DNA from: Gemmatimonadota bacterium
Lineage (GTDB): Bacteria; Latescibacterota; UBA2968; UBA8231
Reading direction: 5' to 3'
Length of the DNA stretch: 64,000 bases
NCBI GenBank assembly: GCA_009840005.1
Contig: VXOR01000063.1
Span: 3,452 to 67,451 of the forward strand
This document shows positions 24,316 to 33,554 of the stretch, one piece after another. Each line of letters opens with the position of its first letter. Position 1 is the stretch's first letter. The notes under the pieces were generated by a model. The model was not told the origin of the DNA. It was given only the letters and a program-made list of their open reading frames with translations, and did not search any database. Position numbers and translations under genes: made by a program.

Positions 24316-25689
24316 ATGTACAGATCGGCTGAACGCGCTCTGGCCCAATGGTTTGCCGCTCCACAGCGAAAACCGTTGGTCATCCGCGGCGCTCGCCAAG
24401 TGGGCAAATCCACCCTAGTGCGGCAATTCGCCCAGTCCCATCGCCTGCACCTCAACGAAATCAACCTCGAGCGCCATCCAGACTTGGAACCCATCTTCCA
24501 GACCTTGGACCTGACGCGCATCCGCCGGGAACTCGAAGGGCTGCTGGGCCAACCGCTGTTAGCACCAAGCAGCATACTCTTCCTCGACGAAATCCAAGCT
24601 ACTCCTCACGCCCTGCCCGCCCTGCGCTATTTCTTCGAAGACCACCCCGAGCTGCCGGTTATCGCCGCTGGCTCCCTGCTCGAATTCGTCCTCTCGCAAC
24701 ACGCCTTTACCATGCCGGTAGGGCGCATTCAATACTTCCATCTAGGCCCGATGAGCTTTGAAGAATTTCTCGCCGAACTGGACCCGCCCCTCTTGGCCTA
24801 TCTGCAAGACTACACCCCTGAGCAACCCCTGCCCCATACCGTCCACACCCGCTTGTCGGCTTATCAGCGGGAATACTTGCTGGTGGGCGGTATGCCCGAA
24901 GCCGTAGCCGCGTATAGCGCCACCCGCCACTTTGCCGACGTGACACCCGTGCATCAGTCCATTGTCGATACCTACCAAGACGATTTTGCCAAGTACGCCT
25001 CCGCCCGAGTCCGGCTGCGCTTGCAGCGCGTCTTCAACTACGTTCCCCGCGCCGTGGGTCGCAAAATCAAATACACCCAGATCGACCGCGAGGAGACCGC
25101 CCGCGAACTGCGGGTCGCCATTGACTTGCTGGCCAAGGCCCGAGTCATTTCACCCGTCTTCCACAGTGCCTGTTCCGGGGTGCCCCTCCACGCCGAGGTC
25201 GATTGGAAGACCTACAAACTCCTCTTTTTGGACATCGGCCTGATGAATCGTCTGTGCGGCCTAGACTGGCTGGCTCTGAAGGACTTGGACGACCGCCGAC
25301 TGGTCAATGAAGGAGCCTTGGCTGAACAGTTCGTCGGGCAACACCTACTCTACTTGGCAGAGGGTCGGGAAACGCCCCGTCTGAACTATTGGCTGCGGGA
25401 AGGGAAAAGCGCCAACGCCGAAGTTGACTATGCGATTGCCCGGGGGGCCTGGATCGTGCCGGTCGAAGTCAAAGCCGGCACCAGCGGTACCCTGCGCTCG
25501 CTGCATCAGTTCGCCTTGGCCAAAGGGACGAGCCTCGCGGTGCGCTTCGACCTCAATCCGCCCACCGTCCAGCCCATCCGGCACCAAGTGAGCGGAACGC
25601 AGCAGAGCGTGGAAATGACCTTGCTCTCGCTGCCGCTTTACTTGGTGGGACAACTGGGCCGCTTGCTGGACCAGCTCAGGCAGGAGTGA
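24316..25689 (+). CDS. AAA-type ATPase with DUF4143-like C-terminus
   Basis: 457 residues. ATG 24316 is chosen because the upstream in-frame ATG at 24262 would translate through the long inverted repeat. The N-terminus has Walker A GARQVGKST (about residues 22-30) and Walker B ILFLDEIQATP. The C-terminal half shows the DUF4143 nuclease-like pattern (NEGALAEQFVGQHLLY, NYWLREGKSANAEVDYAI, VPVEVKAGTSGTLRSL), with E..D..EVK residues reminiscent of a PD-(D/E)XK core. These ATPases are common in mobile or accessory regions with poorly known roles. No partner gene is linked, and it converges with the next gene. Confidence 0.88.
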   Translation: MYRSAERALAQWFAAPQRKPLVIRGARQVGKSTLVRQFAQSHRLHLNEINLERHPDLEPIFQTLDLTRIRRELEGLLGQPLLAPSSILFLDEIQATPHALPALRYFFEDHPELPVIAAGSLLEFVLSQHAFTMPVGRIQYFHLGPMSFEEFLAELDPPLLAYLQDYTPEQPLPHTVHTRLSAYQREYLLVGGMPEAVAAYSATRHFADVTPVHQSIVDTYQDDFAKYASARVRLRLQRVFNYVPRAVGRKIKYTQIDREETARELRVAIDLLAKARVISPVFHSACSGVPLHAEVDWKTYKLLFLDIGLMNRLCGLDWLALKDLDDRRLVNEGALAEQFVGQHLLYLAEGRETPRLNYWLREGKSANAEVDYAIARGAWIVPVEVKAGTSGTLRSLHQFALAKGTSLAVRFDLNPPTVQPIRHQVSGTQQSVEMTLLSLPLYLVGQLGRLLDQLRQE

Positions 25690-25704
25690 TAATATGATTC
25701 CTCC

Positions 25705-26754
25705 TCACCCCTCATCACGCACCTCAACCCCCACCTGCGCCACACTCGCCACAATCTGCGCCCACGTCTCGTCCTCTATAAAGATCCCCTCCACCTTCCG
25801 CTTCTCCGCCATCGCCCGCTCGCTGTCCCCGGGCATCAAGATCGCCTCGACGCCCGGTGCCGTAGCCGCAGATTTGACAAAATCGATGTACGTGTCGGCC
25901 TCGGCGAAATAGGCGTCTAATCCCACCAGCTTTTCTATGTCGAGCACCAACAGCAATGCCCCGTTGCGGAAGCGCCGATCTTGGCCGATGCAGCCAGCTC
26001 CGGCCAACGCACCGGCCAACAGATCAACCGCCACGTTGAGGCCGTAGCCCTTGTGCCCAAGGCTACCGCCCAAGGGCAAGATGGTGCCGGGCGGATCAGC
26101 GTACAGAGTGTTGGGATCGTTAGTCGGCTGGCCCTCGGCGTCGAGCAGCCAGCCGTCGGGCACCTCGGCCCCGCGATTGCGCTGCACCCGAACCTTGCCC
26201 TCGGCCACCGCCGACGTAGTCATGTCGAGGACGACCGGCGGACCGCTACGCGACGGGAATGCCATGGCGATTGGATTGGTGCCGTGCCGGGCTTCGCGCC
26301 CGCCCCACGGGGCCATGCGGCAGACCGGCGCGCCGTTGACAAACATCAGAGCAATAGCCGTATCCTCGGCAATGCGCTCCACGTAGCTGCCGAGGCGGCC
26401 AATGTGATTGGCTTGGCGGACGGAGATAGCGGCCATACCCGTGGCCTGTGCCTTCTCCAAACCCATATCCACGCCGAGACTCATCGCCACCTGCCCAAAG
26501 CCCCAATGTGCATCGAGCACGGCGAGCGTCGGAGCCTCGTGGACGATTTCGACGGTGGCGTCTGGCACAATGCCACCGGCTTCGACTTGGCCCAAGTACT
26601 GGGGGATGCGGATGACGCCGTGCGAGTCGTGGCCGACGAGATTGGCTTCGACGAGCAATTCAGCGACCACGCGCGCCTCGTCAGCGCGCATGCCAGCCGC
26701 GGCAAAAATGGAGGCGGTAGTCTCGGTCAAAGACGATGGAGAAAAGACCGGCAT
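25705..26754 (-). CDS. Ldh-family (malate/L-lactate dehydrogenase type) NAD(P)-dependent oxidoreductase
   Basis: 349 residues from ATG 26754, which overlaps the stop of the upstream gene (TAATG). It contains EARVVAELLVEANLVGHDSHGVIRIPQY (with the conserved Asp-His of the family), VRQANHIGRLGSYVERIAE, GTNPIAMAFP, LDMTTSAVAEGKVRV and LGHKGYGLNVAVDLLAGAL. The family reduces or oxidises alpha-keto/hydroxy acids with NAD(P). The length is normal and the motifs intact. The substrate cannot be told from sequence. Confidence 0.92.
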   Translation of the reverse strand: MPVFSPSSLTETTASIFAAAGMRADEARVVAELLVEANLVGHDSHGVIRIPQYLGQVEAGGIVPDATVEIVHEAPTLAVLDAHWGFGQVAMSLGVDMGLEKAQATGMAAISVRQANHIGRLGSYVERIAEDTAIALMFVNGAPVCRMAPWGGREARHGTNPIAMAFPSRSGPPVVLDMTTSAVAEGKVRVQRNRGAEVPDGWLLDAEGQPTNDPNTLYADPPGTILPLGGSLGHKGYGLNVAVDLLAGALAGAGCIGQDRRFRNGALLLVLDIEKLVGLDAYFAEADTYIDFVKSAATAPGVEAILMPGDSERAMAEKRKVEGIFIEDETWAQIVASVAQVGVEVRDEG

Positions 26755-27191
26755 TACTCTTTTGCTCCGCTGGCGATCCACGCACGGATTATCTCCACCT
26801 GCTCGGCGGGCAACGGATTGCCCGGCGGCATTCGCTGGCTGATGATTTCGTCGTCGCCGCGCACCTTCAGCAGCAGGTACGACTTATTGGGATTGCCCGG
26901 GTCGACGAGCAGGAAACCGGACCTCTGCTCACTGGCGACGCCGACGATGCGAGCGGCAAAATCGCCCTCCAGCGACAAACCGGCCGCGGGATCCCCACCG
27001 CTGTGGCAACCCGAAAAGGCGCAACTAACCGCAAAGACCTCGCTGACCTGTGCCAAGGTAGCCTCGGTAAGTTGGCCTGCGCCGTCCGACCCGTCCGGTC
27101 CCACCGTCGAGTCATCGCCCCCGCAACTGGCCCACAACAAAACTGCGCTCAACAGCAGGGACAGACGCCTAAGTCGTAGCAACATATTCAT
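26754..27191 (-). CDS. Cytochrome-c-like lipoprotein with a C-x4-CH motif
   Basis: 145 residues. Lipoprotein signal (LLLSAVLLWASC, lipobox WASC), a Gly/Asp-rich linker, then VFAVSCAFSGCHSGGDPAAGLSL and, near the end, SYLLLKVRGDDEIISQRMPPGNPLPAEQVEIIRAWI. The C..CH plus the distal RMPPG Met is the layout of a small planctomycete-type cytochrome c domain, with four residues instead of two between the cysteines. Heme attachment is therefore plausible but atypical. It lies upstream of, and overlaps, the Ldh gene, so it could accept electrons from it (inference). Confidence 0.75.
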   Translation of the reverse strand: MNMLLRLRRLSLLLSAVLLWASCGGDDSTVGPDGSDGAGQLTEATLAQVSEVFAVSCAFSGCHSGGDPAAGLSLEGDFAARIVGVASEQRSGFLLVDPGNPNKSYLLLKVRGDDEIISQRMPPGNPLPAEQVEIIRAWIASGAKE

Positions 27192-27245
27192 ACCCCTCGT
27201 AGTAGTTTGATATTCACGCCCAACGACGCGGTGAAACGCGGCGCA

Positions 27246-27274
27246 AGTATATAAACCGACCCTTGGGGGGTCAA
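27246..27274 (-). promoter_or_regulatory. Sigma70-type promoter for the cytochrome-like/Ldh operon
   Basis: On the minus strand TTGACC (27274-27269), a 17-base spacer and TATACT (27251-27246). Transcription would start near 27239, about 50 bases before the ATG at 27191, which has a GAGGGG ribosome binding site. Confidence 0.75.
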
Positions 27275-27362
27275 TCGCCCGCGAGGTGACATGCCCTCGC
27301 TAAAATGTTAGATTGGCAGGCTGTTCGGCTTTTTCATTACTGAAAACACCACAGGAGAACAC

Positions 27363-28904
27363 ATGCACCTGAGTTGGATCGACTACGCCATCGTCTTCGT
27401 CTATGTCGGCGGCACCATCGTCGCTGGGACGTTGGCGCGAGGTGCCATCAAGGGCATCTCCGACTTCCTCGTCGCTGGCCGCGGCCTCAAAACCCACATG
27501 GCCGTCGCCACTATGGTCTCAACCGGCCTCGGGCTAGTAACGGTCATGTACATGGCCGAGGAGGGCTTTAAATACGGCTTCGTGCCCTTCGTCTTTGGCC
27601 TCATGGCCCTAATCACCACCCTGATCATCGGCCGCACGGGCTTCATCGTCAGCCGTCTGCGCCATTTGCAGGTAATGACCGTGCCCGAGTTCTACGAACT
27701 CAAGTACACGCGCGGCGTGCGCCTACTCGGTGGCATCATCCTCACCCTCGCCGGCACCCTCAACATGGGACTGTTTCCCATCCTCGGCAGCAAGTTCGTC
27801 GTCGGTTTCACTGGCCTCGACAAGGAATACGTCAACTACGTCATGATCGGCATGTTGCTCATCGTCGTCTTCTACACGCTGATGGGCGGCATGGTCTCCG
27901 TAGTGCTGACCGACTTCGCCCAGTTCGTGCTGCTGTCACTGGGATTTTTCTTCGGCACGTACATCATTCTCAATCACCCGCAACTCGGCTGGGACAACCT
28001 CGTCCAAGCCGTGCAAGTCCACAAAGGCGACGTCGGCTTTGACCCCATAGCCAACCCTGGCTACGGTATCTCAATGATCTTATTTCTATTCTGCGTCGGC
28101 TTGGTCGGCGTGGTCTGGCAGCCCGAAATGATGCGGCCGCTGAGTGCCGAAAACCCCAAAGTAGCCCGCCGCGTGTTCTGGATCGCCGCGGGCACGGTCA
28201 TGGGCCGGGCGATGGTGCCGATGTTTTGGGGCATCGCGGCACTGGCCTATTTTGGCAACCCCGAGCTCGACCCCCACTACGCCATGCCCGAGATGCTCGG
28301 CAAAATCCTGCCCATCGGCATCGCCGGTCTGCTCATGGCCGGGATGTTCGCGGCCTTCATGTCCACCCACGACAGCTACCTGCTGGCCTGGAGCGGCGTC
28401 ATCGTCCGCGACGTGGTCTCGCCGATCAAGGCCATGCTCGCCAAGTCGGGCGGCGAGCGCGAAGCCGACGGCACTTGGGGCGGGCTGTCGAGCGAGCGCG
28501 AAATCTACTGGACCCGAGCCATCGTCGTCATCCTCGCCGCCTTCTTGGCCATGTTCGGCGCACTCTACCAGCTTCCCGAGACGGCCTTCCGCTTTATGTA
28601 CGTCACCGGCACCATCTACTTCGCTGGCTGCGTCGGCACCGTGGCCTTGGGGCTGTACTGGAAAAAGGCCAATACCCCGGGCGCGTACTGCGCCCTGATA
28701 CTGGGCGCGCTGGTACCGCTCAACTTCCTAATTATGAACGAAAACCAGCACTTGGTGCCCGAGTTTTTGTTGCCACTGGTCGAAAACTCCAACCTCGTCG
28801 GAATTACCAGCCTAGCCTTGGGCGGCCTTGCCATGCTGGTCGTCGCCTCGCTCACCCAGCGCTCGCACCCGCCGCGCCCCTTAGACTTTAGCAACATGGA
28901 GTAG
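27363..28904 (+). CDS. Sodium:solute symporter (SSS family)
   Basis: 513 residues behind AGGAG, with about 13 TM helices starting WIDYAIVFVYVGGTIVAGTLA. Family features are visible: SDFLVAGRGLKTHMAVATMVSTGLG, TVPEFYELKYTRGVRLLGGI, GLLMAGMFAAFMSTHDSYLLAWSG. Cation-coupled uptake of a sugar, organic acid or similar solute is the family role. Four bases after the stop begins a 58-residue membrane protein, then a CRTAC1-like protein, so the three form an operon. The gene is divergent from the cytochrome-like gene. Confidence 0.92.
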   Translation: MHLSWIDYAIVFVYVGGTIVAGTLARGAIKGISDFLVAGRGLKTHMAVATMVSTGLGLVTVMYMAEEGFKYGFVPFVFGLMALITTLIIGRTGFIVSRLRHLQVMTVPEFYELKYTRGVRLLGGIILTLAGTLNMGLFPILGSKFVVGFTGLDKEYVNYVMIGMLLIVVFYTLMGGMVSVVLTDFAQFVLLSLGFFFGTYIILNHPQLGWDNLVQAVQVHKGDVGFDPIANPGYGISMILFLFCVGLVGVVWQPEMMRPLSAENPKVARRVFWIAAGTVMGRAMVPMFWGIAALAYFGNPELDPHYAMPEMLGKILPIGIAGLLMAGMFAAFMSTHDSYLLAWSGVIVRDVVSPIKAMLAKSGGEREADGTWGGLSSEREIYWTRAIVVILAAFLAMFGALYQLPETAFRFMYVTGTIYFAGCVGTVALGLYWKKANTPGAYCALILGALVPLNFLIMNENQHLVPEFLLPLVENSNLVGITSLALGGLAMLVVASLTQRSHPPRPLDFSNME

Positions 28905-28908
28905 CACA

Positions 28909-29085
28909 ATGGACGTCGAAACTTGGAAAGCCTTATGGCAAATCGTCTTTATCGCCGCCAGTGTCCTCTTCTACGGCATTGTCATCGCCGTCGCCTACAA
29001 GGCCTTTGGCGACGTGGTTAGGATGATCCGCAACATGGCCGCCGGCCGCGGGGCCAGCGAAGCCGCTGACGCCGACCGCGCGTGA
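28909..29085 (+). CDS. 58-residue single-TM protein paired with the symporter
   Basis: ATG 28909 to TGA 29085. The protein MDVETWKALWQIVFIAASVLFY... has one TM helix (about 9-31) and a charged tail VVRMIRNMAAGRGASEAADADRA. It starts four bases after the symporter stop, and its own stop overlaps the GTG of the next gene (GTGA). This position suggests a small accessory subunit of the transporter, as known for several SSS systems (inference). No ribosome binding site stands out, so coupling may drive translation. Confidence 0.75.
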   Translation: MDVETWKALWQIVFIAASVLFYGIVIAVAYKAFGDVVRMIRNMAAGRGASEAADADRA

Positions 29086-30677
29086 CGCAGCGCGTTTTCT
29101 TAGGAGCCGCTTTAGCGTGCCTGTGGGTCGCGCTGTGCCGCGCCGAGGTGCAGTTTGTGGAGGTGGCAGCCGAGGCTGGGATCGCCTTTCGCCATCAGAA
29201 CGGAGCCAAAGGACAAAAGTATCCAATGGAGACCATGGGCTCGGGCACGGCCTTTTTTGACTACGATGGCGACGGGTGGCTCGACCTGTACTTCGTCAAC
29301 AGCGTCGGGCCGGGCGCGCTCTACCGCAACGCGAGCGCCGGTCAGTTCGTCAATGCAACCGACCAAGCTGGCGTAGCCAATTCGGGCTATGGGCTGGGCT
29401 GTGCCGCGGCCGACTACGATTCAGATGGCGATTTGGACTTGTACATCACGGCGTACGGCCCCAATATCCTCTACCGCAACGAGGGCACTAGCCGGTTTGC
29501 CGATGTAACCGACGCGGCTGGCGTGGCCGGGCCTGTCCTAGTCAATCCGGCGATGAGTACGGGCGCGGCTTTTGCCGACTACGATTTAGACGGCGACTTG
29601 GACTTCTTTGTGGCCAATTACGCCAAGTTCCGTCCCGAGATACACGAGCCCTGCCTCCGCTCCGGGATTGCAGTGTACTGTGGGCCGGAGGCTTTCGAGC
29701 CACAGCGCGACGTCTTTTATCGCAACGAAGGCGACGCCACCTTTGCCGATGTCACCGAGGAAGCCGGAATGCTACCGGATGCCGCCAAGGAATTAGGAGC
29801 CTTTTTCATCGACTACGACGCAGACGGTGATCTCGACCTGTACGCGGCCGGCGACCGCACCCCCAACTTGCTCTACCGCAACGACGGCGGCCGCTTTGCC
29901 GAGATCGGAGCTTTGGCCGGGGTCGCTTACAACGACGCCGGCAAGCCGCTGGCTGGCATGGGGGTTGACGTGGGCGACTACGACGGCGATGGCCGATTCG
30001 ACTTCTTCGTCACCAACTACCAGTGGGAGACCAACAGCCTATACCGCAACCTCGGCAACGGGTTTTTCGCCGACGTGACCTTTCAGTCCGGGCTGGGGGT
30101 TCCCAGCTTGCAGTTCCTCGCCTGGGGCACCCTCTTCATCGACTACGACAACGACGGCAACCGCGATCTGTTTGTCGCCAACGGCCACCTCGACGACAAC
30201 ATCCACCTATTCGACGCGGTGACATACGCGCAGCAAAACCAACTCTTCCGCAATCAGGAGGGACGCTTTGCCGACGTGAGCAATCAGGCAGGACCGGGCT
30301 TGCTGTTGCAGCAAGTGAGCCGCGGTGCGGCTATGGGCGATTACGACAACGACGGCGATCTCGACATCTCAGTGGCCAACAACAATCAACCAGCCGCGCT
30401 CTTGCGCAACGATGGCGGCAATGTCCAGCACTATTTGAGCTTGCGGTTGGTCGGTAACTCCGTCGGAGCCGCGGTGCGCGTCACCGCCGGCGACTGGGTG
30501 CGGTGGGATGTGGTGCGTACCGGATCGAGCTATATGTGCCAAAGCGCGCTACGCCCCTTTTTCGGGTTGGGAGACCGCACCCGCGTCGATGAGGTGGAAA
30601 TCCACTGGCCCAGCGGCGCTGTGCAGCACTTACAAGACATCGCCGCCGACCAGATCCTGATCGTGTACGAGCCTTGA
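29082..30677 (+). CDS. CRTAC1-like FG-GAP/ASPIC-UnbV secreted protein
   Basis: 531 residues, GTG start overlapping the preceding stop. A signal peptide (VFLGAALACLWVALCRA) is followed by FG-GAP/VCBS-type repeats with calcium-loop motifs: FFDYDGDGWLDLYFVN, DYDSDGDLDLYITAYG, DYDLDGDLDFFVANY, DYDADGDLDLYAAG, DYDGDGRFDFFVTNYQ, DYDNDGDLDISVANN. The C-terminus is an ASPIC/UnbV domain (RTRVDEVEIHWPSGAVQHLQDIAADQILIVYEP). A 7-bladed beta-propeller outside the cytoplasm is expected. Role unknown; its operon position suggests a link to the transported solute. Confidence 0.9.
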   Translation: MTQRVFLGAALACLWVALCRAEVQFVEVAAEAGIAFRHQNGAKGQKYPMETMGSGTAFFDYDGDGWLDLYFVNSVGPGALYRNASAGQFVNATDQAGVANSGYGLGCAAADYDSDGDLDLYITAYGPNILYRNEGTSRFADVTDAAGVAGPVLVNPAMSTGAAFADYDLDGDLDFFVANYAKFRPEIHEPCLRSGIAVYCGPEAFEPQRDVFYRNEGDATFADVTEEAGMLPDAAKELGAFFIDYDADGDLDLYAAGDRTPNLLYRNDGGRFAEIGALAGVAYNDAGKPLAGMGVDVGDYDGDGRFDFFVTNYQWETNSLYRNLGNGFFADVTFQSGLGVPSLQFLAWGTLFIDYDNDGNRDLFVANGHLDDNIHLFDAVTYAQQNQLFRNQEGRFADVSNQAGPGLLLQQVSRGAAMGDYDNDGDLDISVANNNQPAALLRNDGGNVQHYLSLRLVGNSVGAAVRVTAGDWVRWDVVRTGSSYMCQSALRPFFGLGDRTRVDEVEIHWPSGAVQHLQDIAADQILIVYEP

Positions 30678-30688
30678 TCGCAGCGGCG

Positions 30689-30719
30689 TTGCACGAGTGC
30701 ACTCTAGGTATTGTATTAT
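30689..30719 (+). promoter_or_regulatory. Promoter candidate with overlapping inverted repeat for the PhyH gene
   Basis: TTGCAC (30689-30694) and TATTAT (30714-30719) with a 19-base spacer (TGTATT at 17). A TGCAC-GA-GTGCA palindrome overlaps the -35 and could be an operator. Confidence 0.4.
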
Positions 30720-30747
30720 ACCCGTCGCAAAAAAAGGAGACCGCATC

Positions 30748-31563
30748 ATGCAAGCCCTCTCCACCTTTGAGGATGCACATCACGAGCTGTTCTTGGATCA
30801 AGGCTACGTGAGACTGGGCAATGTCCTGTCCCCGGACGAATTGGCCGCCTTGCAGCAGCGCATCGACGACATCATGCTGGGCCGCGTCCGCTACGAGCAC
30901 ATGCGCTTGCAAGTCGTCGAAGAGGACGGCGAAGTGCGCCGCACCATGGGCAATGAGGTGCAGACCCTCGCTTACCGGCGCATCGACGACCTAGAGCAAG
31001 ACCCCCTCTTCCTCGCCTATATCCAGAACCCCCTCTTTCACCAGATTGCCCGTCGCTACATCGGCGCGGAAGTCTCGGTCTTTCGCTCGATGTTTATGAA
31101 CAAACCGCCCGAACTCCACCGCGGGTTGCCTTGGCATCAGGACGTGGGGGTCGGCTGGGGCATCGACACCAATCCCATCGTCACCGTCTGGACGGCGCTC
31201 GACGACGCGACCACAGCCACTGGCTGCATGCAGATCGTGCCGGGCAGCAACCAGCACGGCATCATCAACGAGCGGCACTTTCTCCCCGCCGAGCAAGAGC
31301 CCCAATACACGCCCCCAGAGGCGGTGATCGACTTGGAAGCCGAGGCCGGGGAGGCCATTCTACTGCACAATTTCCTGCTGCATCGTTCGGGGACTAATTC
31401 CACCACGTCGGCCCGCCGCGCTTTCAGCGTAACCTATATGGATTCCAAAACCCGCTCCCGGCACACCGGCCAAACCTTTCCCGTGGTCTTCGGCACGCAG
31501 GCGCTGGACCCGGCGACGGTAGATGGCAAACCAGCCGAATTGGTCGCCAGGTTTCACGGCTGA
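30748..31563 (+). CDS. Phytanoyl-CoA dioxygenase (PhyH) family enzyme
   Basis: 271 residues. ATG 30748 follows AAAAAGGAGA; an earlier in-frame ATG at 30697 lies within the promoter candidate. The Fe(II)/2-oxoglutarate fold is shown by the HxD of LPWHQDVGVGW, the distal His of LLHNFLLHRSGTN and the Arg in the next strand (ARRAFSVTYMD). TALDDATTATGCMQIVPGSNQHG is the typical mid-domain segment. The family hydroxylates diverse small molecules. It precedes a DUF6785-type membrane protein by 17 bases. Substrate unknown. Confidence 0.92.
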   Translation: MQALSTFEDAHHELFLDQGYVRLGNVLSPDELAALQQRIDDIMLGRVRYEHMRLQVVEEDGEVRRTMGNEVQTLAYRRIDDLEQDPLFLAYIQNPLFHQIARRYIGAEVSVFRSMFMNKPPELHRGLPWHQDVGVGWGIDTNPIVTVWTALDDATTATGCMQIVPGSNQHGIINERHFLPAEQEPQYTPPEAVIDLEAEAGEAILLHNFLLHRSGTNSTTSARRAFSVTYMDSKTRSRHTGQTFPVVFGTQALDPATVDGKPAELVARFHG

Positions 31564-31580
31564 TTCTCTCGCGCTAGCTA

Positions 31581-33545
31581 ATGTCGACAACACCCGAGCA
31601 GACCGCGCCCAAGGAGGCAGACGCAGTACCGGCTTTTACGGCCAAATCCGTGCTAGTCGGATGCGCCGGGGCCTTCAGCGTGTCGGCCGGAGCCGCCTAC
31701 GGCACTCTCTATTTACACGGTTCCTTTATGGCTCTGGGTACCAGTATGCCCGGGGCGGTGTTCCTCCTCTTCCTACTGACCCTTTTTATCAATCCCCTGC
31801 TCAAACTTATACACCCGAGTTGGGGACTCAATCGGCGTGAACTGCTAGTCGTCTATGTTATGATGGTGATGGCCTCGCCGATTCCAACCCTCTTCGTAGC
31901 CAAGTTCCTCAGTGCCATTAGCTATCCCTTCTACTACGCCACGGCCGAAAACGAATGGCGGGAACTGATCCATCCCTATATCCCCGACTGGCTGATGGTC
32001 CACGATCTGGAAACCGCACGCAAATTTTACGAGGGCAGTAGAAGGGACGAACCGATTCCTTGGGAAGTATGGCGTAGCGTCATCGGGGTGTGGACGCCCT
32101 TTATCTGCGCCCTCTTCCTGATGATGATTTCCTTCATGGCGATTCTGCGCAAACAGTGGATCGAGCACGAGCGGCTGATCTATCCGCTGATGCAGGTGCC
32201 ACTGGCCATGACCGAGGAGGGCGAAGACGACCAAAAACTAAGCCCTTTTTTCAAAAATCCCGTCATGTGGGCTGGTTTTGCCATCCCCGCGCTGTGGGGT
32301 ACGCTGCACGGGCTGTACAACTACTTTCCCGAAACCATCCCCATCGCCCAAAACGTCGATCCCGTCCGCATGGAGGTGCAGGTTTTCCGCCGCACGGCCG
32401 ACCTGTACGTCGCGCTGCGCTTCAACATCATCGGCTTTTTCTACTTTCTCAAGACCGATATCGCCTTCAGCCTGTGGTTTTTCAACCTGCTCTCTTTTGC
32501 GGTGCGCGGCATTTTTGGCATTCTCGGCGTGGTCAGCAGCGAGACCGGAGGAGCCGGCCACGCAGTGCGCGATCCCTTTTTGGCCTACCAGTCGATGGGC
32601 GCGATCCTCGTGCTCTTTTTGGGCGGTATCTGGACGGCGCGCAAGCATCTAAAAGGCGTGTGGCGCAAGGCGTTCAAAGGCGACGATAGCATTGACGACA
32701 GCGACGAAATCCTCTCCTACCGCGCTGCCCTGATTGTGCTGACGATCTCTTGTCTGGTGATCGTAGGTTGGCTGTGGCTGGCCGGACTGCCGCTGATTTT
32801 CGGGCTGGCCATTCTCTTCTTGGGCGTCGTCATCATCTTTGGCTATTCGCGAGTAGTGGCCGAGGGCGGGCTTTCGGACGGCTCGCCGCCGGTAGTACCA
32901 GCGGGGATTTTGGTGTCTGCGGTGGGTTCGTCGTTCATCGGTGCCCAGGGTCTAGTCGTTCTGGCGACGACCTTCTTGTGGACCACCGGGCGCAATTTCG
33001 TCATGGTCTCCTGTGCCAACAGTCTGCGGCTGGGCGAGGAGTTGGGACGCAACCGCCGACCGCTCTTTTGGATCATCGTCCTAGCGCTGGTCGTGGCCGT
33101 AGCCGCGGCCGTGTGGATGGTGATGCTGCTCAGCCATAAGTACGGAGCGATCAACCTGTGGATCTGGAGCGGTGGCAACTACAATTATATGGAGAAAGTC
33201 ATCCGCACGCCGACCGATTTCTACGGCTGGGGCTGGGTCAATATGGGGATTGGCGCGGCGATTATGAGCGGATTGATGGTCGCACGCTGGCTCTACGTGT
33301 GGTGGCCGCTGCATCCGCTGGGCTACGTAATCGGGCCGATCTGGATCATGGACCACTTGTGGTTCAATATGTTCATCGCTTGGGGAATCAAAGTCCTCGT
33401 ACTCAAATACGGGGGCGTGCGGCTCTATCTGAAGACGCGGCCCTTTTTCATGGGAATGATTCTCGGCTATTTCACGCCCGGTGGTTTTTATCTGATCGTT
33501 GATCATTTTACCGGCATGACTTGGAACGTGATATTCTGGGGTTGA
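31581..33545 (+). CDS. Large polytopic membrane protein, DUF6785-type
   Basis: 654 residues, about 12-14 TM helices. It shares the cytoplasmic signature HLKGVWRKAFKGDDSIDDSDEILSYR with 17762-19696, the AILRKQWIEHERLIYPLMQVPLAM segment and the terminal GMILGYFTPGGFY. It starts 17 bases after the PhyH gene, so probably the same transcript; GCGCTAGCTA gives no clear ribosome binding site. It is the third member of this OPT-related class in the window. An uptake or efflux role for the substrate of PhyH is inference. Confidence 0.7.
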   Translation: MSTTPEQTAPKEADAVPAFTAKSVLVGCAGAFSVSAGAAYGTLYLHGSFMALGTSMPGAVFLLFLLTLFINPLLKLIHPSWGLNRRELLVVYVMMVMASPIPTLFVAKFLSAISYPFYYATAENEWRELIHPYIPDWLMVHDLETARKFYEGSRRDEPIPWEVWRSVIGVWTPFICALFLMMISFMAILRKQWIEHERLIYPLMQVPLAMTEEGEDDQKLSPFFKNPVMWAGFAIPALWGTLHGLYNYFPETIPIAQNVDPVRMEVQVFRRTADLYVALRFNIIGFFYFLKTDIAFSLWFFNLLSFAVRGIFGILGVVSSETGGAGHAVRDPFLAYQSMGAILVLFLGGIWTARKHLKGVWRKAFKGDDSIDDSDEILSYRAALIVLTISCLVIVGWLWLAGLPLIFGLAILFLGVVIIFGYSRVVAEGGLSDGSPPVVPAGILVSAVGSSFIGAQGLVVLATTFLWTTGRNFVMVSCANSLRLGEELGRNRRPLFWIIVLALVVAVAAAVWMVMLLSHKYGAINLWIWSGGNYNYMEKVIRTPTDFYGWGWVNMGIGAAIMSGLMVARWLYVWWPLHPLGYVIGPIWIMDHLWFNMFIAWGIKVLVLKYGGVRLYLKTRPFFMGMILGYFTPGGFYLIVDHFTGMTWNVIFWG

Positions 33546-33554
33546 TTTTAGTGT

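Noticed and set aside
25981..27210. A 409-codon plus-strand frame opposite the Ldh and cytochrome-like genes
   Set aside because: Both minus-strand genes have strong family motifs, a promoter and a coupled start; the plus frame has none.
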